Shown here: positions 1-5,949 of the stretch, in pieces
Layout of the letters: every line of letters begins with the position of its first letter
Position numbering within the stretch: the stretch's first letter is position 1
Assembly (NCBI GenBank): GCA_023145595.1
Contig: JAGLDM010000421.1
Span: 1-10,603, forward strand
Length of the DNA stretch: 10,603 nt
Reading direction: 5' to 3'
DNA from: Flavobacteriaceae bacterium
Lineage (GTDB): Bacteria > Bacteroidota > Bacteroidia > Flavobacteriales > Flavobacteriaceae
The notes under the pieces: model-generated
What the model was told of the DNA's origin: nothing
Database searches by the model: none
The model's input: only the letters and a program-made list of their open reading frames with translations
Position numbers and translations under genes: made by a program

Positions 1-260
1 GAATTGTTGCTGTAAAAGAAATTATCACGCATCCTGCTACCTACGGATTCAAATATGATCAAGAAGATTTATATAATTTAGAGAAAACAAAAATTGTAAA
101 TGTAGATACAGCCATAACCAACATTGCTCTATTTGCGAAACACTTTGACACCAATTACAAGGAGTTAAAAATTTACAATCCGTGGTTGAGAGAAAACAAA
201 CTCCACAATACTTCTCTAAAATCATATGAAATAAAAATCCCTCTACAATCTAAAAAATGA
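1..260 (+). CDS. Lytic transglycosylase-type murein hydrolase, C-terminal end (5' truncated)
   Basis: The gene enters from the left edge. The reading frame starts at base 3 and runs 85 codons to a TGA at 258-260; bases 1-2 (GA) fit the end of an Arg codon. The visible protein starts IVAVKEIITHPATYGF and later has the stretch TNYKELKIYNPWLREN, ending YEIKIPLQSKK. From memory, this matches the tail of flavobacterial MltD-like lytic transglycosylases, where a catalytic SLT domain is followed by a LysM-like segment (YKELKIYNPWL..N..L, then a closing Y.I.IP strand). Such enzymes cleave the MurNAc-GlcNAc bond of peptidoglycan in the periplasm. The catalytic domain lies outside the window, so the assignment rests on the tail alone. 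The stop codon overlaps the start of the next gene (ATGA at 257-260), which suggests translational coupling. Confidence 0.6.
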   Translation, partial: IVAVKEIITHPATYGFKYDQEDLYNLEKTKIVNVDTAITNIALFAKHFDTNYKELKIYNPWLRENKLHNTSLKSYEIKIPLQSKK

Positions 261-640
261 AAATAAAAATGACAACCACAACTATTTTAATTCTCATCCT
301 GATTGGTTTATGTGCTGGACTTTTAAGTGGTTTGATAGGCGTTGGCGGTGGAATAATTATGGTTCCTATGTTCGTGCTTTTTCTCGGATTAACCCAATAC
401 AATGCTCAGGGTATGAGTTTGGCGGTTATGCTACCTCCTGTTACTTTTTTAGCCGTTTATAATTACCATAAGGCCGGAGCAGTAGATTGGAAACTTGCCT
501 TAATTGCTTCTGCAGTATTTTTTATTGGCGGATTTCTAGGTTCCAAAATAGCGCTCAGAATAGATCAACTTATCTTAAAAAAGATGTTTGGAGTATTGAT
601 GTTATTCATCGCTCTCAAAATGATTTTTTTTAGCAAATAA
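257..640 (+). CDS. Half-size TSUP (TauE/SafE, DUF81) membrane permease
   Basis: A 127-residue, very hydrophobic protein. Residues about 20-38 carry the TSUP signature, a glycine-rich hairpin reading SGLIGVGGGIIMVPMF. Residues about 91-103 carry the second family motif, GGFLGSKIALRID. Predicted membrane segments lie at about 8-27, 29-45, 53-68, 79-97 and 107-124. Full-length TauE/SafE proteins are about 250 residues with two such repeats; this one has a single repeat, so a working transporter would have to be a dimer. The protein has a natural C-terminus (IALKMIFFSK), and short TSUP proteins of this type are familiar in flavobacteria, so I read it as intact. The family exports sulfite, sulfoacetate or other organic anions; the substrate here cannot be told. 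The chosen ATG overlaps the upstream TGA; a second ATG at 269 is also possible. Confidence 0.88.
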   Translation: MKIKMTTTTILILILIGLCAGLLSGLIGVGGGIIMVPMFVLFLGLTQYNAQGMSLAVMLPPVTFLAVYNYHKAGAVDWKLALIASAVFFIGGFLGSKIALRIDQLILKKMFGVLMLFIALKMIFFSK

Positions 641-653
641 ACTACAATATCTT

Positions 654-1250
654 ATGAAGCAGTCCCTTGTTATTTTTATTGTTTTATTCTATTTTAATTC
701 TTTTTCACAAAACGTAGAGAAACCTTTTAGAATCGATTTTAAATTAGGAGACCCTGGGGTTTTAGGACTAAATGCTGAATACGTTTCGCCGCTATTAGGT
801 AATAAGCTTGCCTTCTATGTAAGTTTTCATGGGCTTAATTCAAATTATCATAATAAATACATCGATGAGAAGGTTCGTTATTTTGATGGTGGAGTTAATT
901 ATTTCTTTAAAAATACAGGTGATGGTGTTTATGCTTCCGTAGGTTACGGACATCTAAATCTTTCTGCTAAATTTTCAGAAGTTGTAGGCGACAAAGGAAG
1001 TACACTAACAGAAGCGTATGGTGAACTTAAAATAAATTCCCTAAATCTAAAATTAGGATTTAAAACAAAAGGACCTCTTTTTATAAGAGGCGAGGTGGGC
1101 TACGGCTTTAGCAATATTCCTAAAAGGGTATACGTTGAAGGTTCTTTAGGCAAAATAAAAGAATATACTTTTGTTAAGCGTCCACACTACCCTGGCATGA
1201 GTGATTCGGGATATATTTTGACCACAATTGGTATTGGTTTTGCCTTTTAA
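654..1250 (+). CDS. Small outer-membrane beta-barrel-like protein with signal peptide
   Basis: A 198-residue protein that I cannot assign to a named family. It starts with a typical signal peptide (MKQSLVIFIVLFYFNSFSQ, cleavage probably after the Gln at 19, a common Bacteroidetes pattern). The mature part alternates polar and hydrophobic residues in short strands rich in Gly, Tyr and Phe, for example at 36-58, 79-104, 127-152 and 187-198, and it ends in aromatic residues (GIGFAF). This is the usual look of a small outer-membrane barrel of about eight strands. It lies 13 bases after the TSUP gene on the same strand, so it is probably in the same transcript. Its stop codon overlaps the stop of the convergent gene. 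Role unknown; porin-like or structural is a guess. Confidence 0.75.
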   Translation: MKQSLVIFIVLFYFNSFSQNVEKPFRIDFKLGDPGVLGLNAEYVSPLLGNKLAFYVSFHGLNSNYHNKYIDEKVRYFDGGVNYFFKNTGDGVYASVGYGHLNLSAKFSEVVGDKGSTLTEAYGELKINSLNLKLGFKTKGPLFIRGEVGYGFSNIPKRVYVEGSLGKIKEYTFVKRPHYPGMSDSGYILTTIGIGFAF

Positions 1251-2182
1251 ACCCAATTCTTTTTTACCATTTCATATTCCGAAATTATTTCTTTTACAAT
1301 TTCAGCAGCAGGTTTAATTGCATGAATCAATCCTGCTATTTGACCTATTTCCAATTCACCATTTTCAAGATCACCTTCAAACATCCCTTTTTTGGCTCTA
1401 CCACGACCAAGTAATTGTTTTAATTCTTCCTTCTTTGGATGCTGGAGATACAATTCTTGAATCTCTTTAAAAAATTCATTTTGAATCAAACGAACTGGTG
1501 TCAATTCCTTTAAGGTTAATTTGGTATCTCCTTCATTGGTTTCAATAACTTTTTCTTTGAAGTTTTTATGCGCCGAAGATTCTGTACTTGCCACAAATCG
1601 ACTGCCAATCTGAACGCCATCTGCTCCCAAAACCATGGCAGCCAACATCCCTCTGCCAGTTGCAATTCCTCCTGCCGCAATTAACGGAATCGTTATTTTT
1701 TCTTTCACCATAGGAATCAGTGTAAAAGTGGTTGTTTCTTCTCTACCATTATGTCCACCAGCCTCAAACCCTTCTGCTACCACCGCATCAACACCTGCTG
1801 CTTCAGACTTTAAAGCAAATTTCACCGAACTCACTACATGCACCACCGTAATTCCGTTTTCTTTTAAAAAGGGAGTCCATTTTTTTGGATTTCCAGCAGA
1901 AGTAAAAACAATTTTAACACCTTCTTCTACTACAATCTCCATTAATTTTTCAATCTCAGGATATAGCAACGGCACATTTACCCCGAATGGTTTATTTGTG
2001 CTTTTCTTACATTTTTGAATATGTGTCCGCAATACATCTGGATGCATACTTCCTGCGCCTATTAAACCTAATCCGCCAGCATTACTAACGGCCGCAGCCA
2101 ATTTATAACCACTGTTCCAAACCATTCCGGCCTGAATCAACGGATATTCAATATTGAACAATTGTGTGATACTGTTACTCAT
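1247..2182 (-). CDS. FabK / nitronate monooxygenase family FMN flavoenzyme
   Basis: A 311-residue TIM-barrel flavoprotein. The opening ITQLFNIEYPLIQAGM, AGGLGLIGAG (35-44), EGFEAGGHNG (137-146), IAAGGIATGRGM (168-179) and GADGVQIGSRF (186-196) are the FMN- and phosphate-binding landmarks of the family. His144 sits where the catalytic His of both FabK and class I nitronate monooxygenases is found. The C-terminal part (GRGRAKKGMFEGDLENGELEIGQ split around 259-281, followed by IAGLIHAIKPAAEIV) resembles FabK (enoyl-ACP reductase II) more than the Pseudomonas-type nitronate monooxygenases. FabK would do the last reduction in fatty-acid elongation with NAD(P)H; nitronate monooxygenase would detoxify propionate 3-nitronate. 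Sequence alone does not decide. No signal peptide, so cytoplasmic. The start overlaps the upstream protease stop by ATGA (2179-2182). Confidence 0.88.
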   Translation of the reverse strand: MSNSITQLFNIEYPLIQAGMVWNSGYKLAAAVSNAGGLGLIGAGSMHPDVLRTHIQKCKKSTNKPFGVNVPLLYPEIEKLMEIVVEEGVKIVFTSAGNPKKWTPFLKENGITVVHVVSSVKFALKSEAAGVDAVVAEGFEAGGHNGREETTTFTLIPMVKEKITIPLIAAGGIATGRGMLAAMVLGADGVQIGSRFVASTESSAHKNFKEKVIETNEGDTKLTLKELTPVRLIQNEFFKEIQELYLQHPKKEELKQLLGRGRAKKGMFEGDLENGELEIGQIAGLIHAIKPAAEIVKEIISEYEMVKKNWV

Positions 2183-3783
2183 TTGTATTTAATTAATTTG
2201 AAATTTTTATTACTTTTTTTAGAATTGACTTCAACAAAATAGACCCCTGTAGATAAATAAGATACATCTGCATCAATCACATTTGAAGTTAGCACCAATC
2301 TCCCCATAATATCATATACTTGAATAGAAATCAAAGCATCAGTAACCCCTAAAACAGAGAACTTCCCTGAAGTCGGGTTCGGATACAAAAATACAGAAGT
2401 ATCTTTATTCTTTTCGCCTTCATTATATTGTGCCAACGCAACTAATAAATCGGGAATACCATATCCCAACAAATAGGTTGGTGAATTATAAATGGATGCC
2501 GATTCTCTAATTAACTGCATCACCTCAGCATTCGTTTTCTCGGGCATTGCTTGCCACAAACAAGCAAGACCTCCCGCCATAATTGGAGAACTAAAAGAAG
2601 TTCCGTTCGCCGTAATAATAACATCATTTGGATTTATCAAATAACTCAAAACCCCTTGAGTAACTACATCTGGTTTATGTGTTGGTTGTGTAGAGTTTCC
2701 GCGAGAACTAAAAGAAGCATAATCACCGAAAGCATCAACCGCTCCTATAGAAAAAACTCCCGCAGCATCTGCCGGTGCACCAACTATTCCCCAACTATCA
2801 TCTCCAGAATTCCCTGCTGCATTCACCAATAACATTCCCTTTTCAAAAGCCATGTTTGCTCCTCTGGTTATAAATGTTGTGTTTCCGTCCATATCAGAAG
2901 TGCTGTAGTTATATTTCGGATTATCAAAAGTGGTATATCCCAAAGAAGTGTTTATAATATTTACACCCAAACTATCTGCCCGTTCAGCTGCCTCTACCCA
3001 ATAACTTTCTTCTACCGGATTCTCATTTGGAGCATCTTCCGTTATAAATAAATAATAGGAAGCATCTGGCGCAGTTCCCACATATTCATTTTCAATATAT
3101 CCTGCCATAGAACTCAGCACCAACGTACCATGACTACTTGCTGTATTTGCGTACACATCATCAGTACGATTCACAAAATCATAGCCATGTAATAAATCCC
3201 CATTCCTTCTCAATCTGCTAAAAGAGCTCATCGTATTTACATTTGGAAAACCTCCATCTAAAACAGCAATGGTCATTCCTTCTCCTGTGAAATTTAGTTG
3301 ATGTAATTCATCTCCAGTAAACACTTCAATTTGATTGGTTGCATTTCCATAGTTAAAATCTGAAAATCCCACATCTAACTTGTTTTTATGTTGGATTTTT
3401 TTCTGAAGAGACTTTTTTGAAATATTCAAACTTTTATCTGCAAAATCAATAGATTCTACAAACTCAAAATTTATTAAATCATTAATATCAACTTTACTTC
3501 CTCGAACATGAACCACATTAAACCATTTCGATTTTGCCATTACTGTAATACCTATAGCATTTTCTATTTGTAAAATATAATTACTGTTTACAGGAACATC
3601 TCGCTCATCAACAGCAACATTGTGCAAGGCTTTTCTGTCGATTGCTTTTTGTGTTAAAATAGTAATCGGATTTGCCAACGACTCTTCCACATTCGATTTA
3701 TCTGTTAAATAAACCCATGCATCTTGCTGTGAAAAAATATTCTGAAAAATAAATAAAAATAAAATAAGAAGTTTAAATCTCAT
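2179..3783 (-). CDS. Secreted S8 (subtilisin-like) serine protease with T9SS type A sorting domain
   Basis: A 534-residue protein. Residues 1-19 are a signal peptide (MRFKLLILFLFIFQNIFSQ). Residues about 20-150 form an N-terminal region like a propeptide or inhibitor domain. The S8 catalytic domain covers about 160-452, with the triad Asp176 (IAVLDGGFP), His218 (SSHGT) and Ser396 (NGTSFSSP), plus oxyanion-hole Asn325 (NAAGNSGDD). A linker is followed by a C-terminal domain at about 464-534 with LYPNPTSGKF, VYDIMGRLV and STGVYFVEV and ending FKLIKYK, the hallmark of type A T9SS cargo. It is thus exported by Sec, passed across the outer membrane by T9SS, and released or anchored after removal of the sorting domain. 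All key residues are present, so it should be active. The start at 3783 is required to keep the signal peptide. It is followed by the FabK-like gene with a 4-base overlap. Confidence 0.96.
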   Translation of the reverse strand: MRFKLLILFLFIFQNIFSQQDAWVYLTDKSNVEESLANPITILTQKAIDRKALHNVAVDERDVPVNSNYILQIENAIGITVMAKSKWFNVVHVRGSKVDINDLINFEFVESIDFADKSLNISKKSLQKKIQHKNKLDVGFSDFNYGNATNQIEVFTGDELHQLNFTGEGMTIAVLDGGFPNVNTMSSFSRLRRNGDLLHGYDFVNRTDDVYANTASSHGTLVLSSMAGYIENEYVGTAPDASYYLFITEDAPNENPVEESYWVEAAERADSLGVNIINTSLGYTTFDNPKYNYSTSDMDGNTTFITRGANMAFEKGMLLVNAAGNSGDDSWGIVGAPADAAGVFSIGAVDAFGDYASFSSRGNSTQPTHKPDVVTQGVLSYLINPNDVIITANGTSFSSPIMAGGLACLWQAMPEKTNAEVMQLIRESASIYNSPTYLLGYGIPDLLVALAQYNEGEKNKDTSVFLYPNPTSGKFSVLGVTDALISIQVYDIMGRLVLTSNVIDADVSYLSTGVYFVEVNSKKSNKNFKLIKYK

Positions 3784-3787
3784 GTGA

Positions 3788-3818
3788 TAAAGGTATGAAA
3801 AAGCCCACTAACCTCAAA
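3788..3818 (-). promoter_or_regulatory. Candidate promoter of the S8 protease, giving a nearly leaderless mRNA
   Basis: Read on the minus strand, TTTG (3818-3815) is followed by exactly 19 bases and then TACCTTTA (3795-3788). This matches the Bacteroidetes sigma-70-type pattern TTTG-N19-TAnnTTTG, with one mismatch in the last base of the -7 box. If transcription starts 3-5 bases past the box, as is usual, the start falls at about 3783-3785, at or next to the A of the ATG. The mRNA would have almost no leader. Sequence match only, with no experimental support. Confidence 0.45.
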
Positions 3819-3909
3819 GGAGGAGTTCCAACAATGATGTATGTTTTCTTAAAAAATCTCTATTTTTTCTATGAGGTCTAGCAAATGATTACGAATCATA
3901 GTCGAAGCA

Positions 3910-3950
3910 CTCTGTGAATCTCTGTGAAACCTCTACAAATCTCTGTGTAA
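3910..3950. repeat. Degenerate tandem repeat of a CTCTGTGA-type 10-11 base unit, four copies
   Basis: Four consecutive units begin at 3910, 3920, 3931 and 3941: CTCTGTGAAT, CTCTGTGAAAC, CTCTACAAAT and CTCTGTGTAA. Three share CTCTGTG exactly and the third is diverged (CTCTACA). On the minus strand they read as CACAGAG units. They lie in the 205-base spacer between mnmA and the protease gene. The same spacer holds a perfect 6-base inverted repeat with a 3-base loop (3885-3899, ATGATT/AATCAT) and an A6/T6 inverted repeat (3851-3868). No coding sequence spans the repeat. I have the impression that similar CACAGAG strings are scattered in flavobacterial genomes, but this is unverified. Confidence 0.7.
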
Positions 3951-3988
3951 TAACAATCAATTAGACACAAACACTCCCTTCCGGGGCT

Positions 3989-5176
3989 TTACGAAATAAC
4001 TCCAGACCCCAATAACTCTTCATCCTGAAACCAAGCAACGAATTGCCCTTCTGTAATCGCAGATTGAGGGTTTTCAAATGCCACATACAAACCCGACTCA
4101 ACTTTTGTAATTGTTGCTTTTTCTAAAGTTTGTCGGTAACGTATTTGTGCTAAAACATCCATAGATTCTCCATTTTTCAATTTCAAGTCTTCACGAATCC
4201 AATGAATCTCATCGTTCGTTACAAACAATACGTTTCTATACAATCCAGGATGACTCTTACCTTCACCTGTATAAATCACATTTTCTTTCACATCGGTTTC
4301 AATCACATACAGACCTTCTTTGGTACCTCCAACAGCCAAACCTTTACGCTGTCCTTTGGTAAAATAATGTGCTCCTTGATGTTTGCCCACCACTTTTCCG
4401 TCTTTTTGATTGTATTGATACTTTGCAGCCCCAAACTTTAATTTTTCTTCTTTTGAATCGAAAATAGGAATTTCTTTTTTAAATATTTCTGAATCTGATG
4501 GTACCTGAATAATTACACCTTCTTTGGGTTGTAATTTTTGTTGTAAAAAATCTGGTAATCTAACTTTACCTATAAAACACAACCCTTGTGAATCTTTTTT
4601 ATCAGCAGTAATTAAATCTTGCTCTGCGGCAATTACACGAACTTCTGGCTTTGTTAATTCACCAATTGGAAACAATGCCTTTGCCAATTGATTTTGTGAC
4701 AACTGACATAAAAAATAAGATTGATCTTTGTTGTTATCCGCTCCTGAAAGGAGTTGATATATTGGCTTTCCATCTTTCTCCAATTCACCTTTTCTACAAT
4801 AATGACCCGTTGCAACAAAATCGGCTCCTAAATCTAATGCAATTTTCATAAAAACATCAAACTTAATTTCACGATTACATAACACATCTGGATTCGGAGT
4901 GCGACCCATTTCATATTCACGAAACATATAATCGACAATTTTCTCCTTATAATCTTCGCTCAAATCAACTACTTGAAACGGAATTCCCAATTTCTCAGCA
5001 ACTAACATTGCATCATTACTATCTTCTAACCACGGACATTCATTAGAAATTGTCACAGAATCATCATGCCAATTTTTCATAAACAAACCTATGACTTCAT
5101 AACCCTGTTGCTGCAATAAATATGCAGCCACACTGCTATCTACACCTCCCGAAAGTCCAACGATTACTCGTTTCAT
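3989..5176 (-). CDS. mnmA: tRNA-uridine 2-sulfurtransferase MnmA
   Basis: A 395-residue cytoplasmic enzyme that makes the s2U at wobble position 34 of tRNA-Lys, -Glu and -Gln, using ATP to adenylate C2 of U34 and a persulfide sulfur. Residues 1-20 hold the PP-loop ATP site, [12 protein letters not shown] (SGGVDSS at 9-15). The two catalytic cysteines are present: Cys100 in [15 protein letters not shown] and Cys200 in [10 protein letters not shown]. Other family landmarks are ATGHYCR (122-128), KDQSYFL (170-176) and [11 protein letters not shown] (270-280). The C-terminal beta-barrel domain covers about 300-395. The length is somewhat above the usual 360-370 because of small insertions near 210-255. 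The start at 5176 places the PP-loop at the usual distance from the N-terminus. It is transcribed divergently from the DUF975 gene. Confidence 0.98.
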   Translation of the reverse strand: MKRVIVGLSGGVDSSVAAYLLQQQGYEVIGLFMKNWHDDSVTISNECPWLEDSNDAMLVAEKLGIPFQVVDLSEDYKEKIVDYMFREYEMGRTPNPDVLCNREIKFDVFMKIALDLGADFVATGHYCRKGELEKDGKPIYQLLSGADNNKDQSYFLCQLSQNQLAKALFPIGELTKPEVRVIAAEQDLITADKKDSQGLCFIGKVRLPDFLQQKLQPKEGVIIQVPSDSEIFKKEIPIFDSKEEKLKFGAAKYQYNQKDGKVVGKHQGAHYFTKGQRKGLAVGGTKEGLYVIETDVKENVIYTGEGKSHPGLYRNVLFVTNDEIHWIREDLKLKNGESMDVLAQIRYRQTLEKATITKVESGLYVAFENPQSAITEGQFVAWFQDEELLGSGVIS

Positions 5177-5197
5177 TGTTTCTTGATTTTAAGGCTA

Positions 5198-5205
5198 CAA
5201 AGATA
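5198..5205 (-). promoter_or_regulatory. Candidate -7 box of mnmA (TATCTTTG)
   Basis: On the minus strand TATCTTTG is a perfect match to the Bacteroidetes -7 consensus TAnnTTTG. It ends 21 bases before the mnmA ATG, giving a leader of about 15-18 bases. I see no good TTG/TTTG -33 element 17-22 bases upstream, so this is a half-match. Confidence 0.5.
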
Positions 5206-5241
5206 CTCTTTATTATGAAATGGTTATTGAAATATTAATAG

Positions 5242-5273
5242 TTGAATTATTCATTATAAATTAGTTATATTAG
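5242..5273 (+). promoter_or_regulatory. Candidate promoter of the DUF975 gene
   Basis: TTG at 5242-5244 is followed by 21 bases and TATATTAG at 5266-5273, which matches the -7 consensus TAnnTTTG at five of six fixed positions. The leader to the ATG at 5316 would be about 38 bases. The region is very A/T-rich, so a chance match is possible. Confidence 0.35.
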
Positions 5274-5315
5274 CTTCATAATATAAGAGTTACAACTAAC
5301 CAATCAATAAAAATT

Positions 5316-5921
5316 ATGAAAAATAACGCTCAATTAATGCAAGAAGCCAAAGAATCACTCAGTGGAAAATGGGGATTGGCAATAGCAACTTTTTTAGTAT
5401 ATTCATTAATCACTTCAATAGGTCAAACAAACGACGATATTGCTGTCTACTCTTCAGTCATTACTCTAATTATTATTGGACCATTATCTTTGGGAGCCAC
5501 TATCTTTTCCCTTAATATATCTAGAAATCACGATGCTCGTTTTGAACAACTTTTTGATGGATTTAAAATTAATTTTGGCAAGGCAATAGGAACCTATTTA
5601 TTAATGGTTGTTTTTATTTTTCTGTGGACGTTGCTTTTAATAATTCCTGGAATCATTGCCGCTATTTCGTATTCAATGAGCTTTTTTATTCTTGCAGAAG
5701 ATGAAAATATTGCTCCTATGGATGCCATAGACAAAAGCAAGAGAATGATGTACGGTTACAAATGGAAATATTTTGGTTTAGGACTTCGTCTTTTTGGCTT
5801 GGCTTTACTTTGCATTCTTACCTTAGGAATCGGGTTTTTATGGTTAATCCCTTACGCAAATATTTGCAATGCTAAATTTTATGATGATATTAAAGACTCC
5901 CCTAAAGATGGGCTTATTTAA
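5316..5921 (+). CDS. DUF975 family multi-pass membrane protein
   Basis: A 201-residue integral membrane protein. It opens with NAQLMQEAKESLSGKWGLAI, the typical DUF975 amphipathic lead into the first membrane helix. Predicted membrane segments are at about 19-37, 45-66, 89-123 (long, with a kink at Pro111, possibly two helices) and 153-182. The diagnostic block is IIPGIIAAISYSMSFFILAED (109-129, its ends given separately: IIPGI and ILAED), then AIDKSKRMMYGYKWKYF (137-153). DUF975 proteins have no established biochemical role; flavobacterial annotations sometimes carry misleading enzyme names. There is no signal peptide and no catalytic motif that I can see. It stands alone between divergent mnmA and convergent fhs, so context gives no functional hint. 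Confidence 0.85.
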   Translation: MKNNAQLMQEAKESLSGKWGLAIATFLVYSLITSIGQTNDDIAVYSSVITLIIIGPLSLGATIFSLNISRNHDARFEQLFDGFKINFGKAIGTYLLMVVFIFLWTLLLIIPGIIAAISYSMSFFILAEDENIAPMDAIDKSKRMMYGYKWKYFGLGLRLFGLALLCILTLGIGFLWLIPYANICNAKFYDDIKDSPKDGLI

Positions 5922-5949
5922 CTTATCTAATAGTATTAAGAGCACCTAA

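Noticed and set aside
257..640. TSUP gene as a truncated pseudogene
   Set aside because: The frame has a natural C-terminus, both family motifs and a tight fit to its neighbours; short TSUP proteins are a recognised form in flavobacteria.
1635..2018. Open frame of 127 codons on the plus strand
   Set aside because: It lies antisense inside the FabK-like gene, whose motifs are intact; its translation is a low-complexity Pro/Ser/Thr-rich string with no family likeness.
2551..2832. Open frame of 93 codons on the plus strand
   Set aside because: Antisense to the protease catalytic domain; rich in Arg, Ser and Ile with no motif.
4202..4851. Two plus-strand open frames (4202-4441 and 4651-4851)
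   Set aside because: Both lie inside mnmA on the other strand, with no signals of their own.
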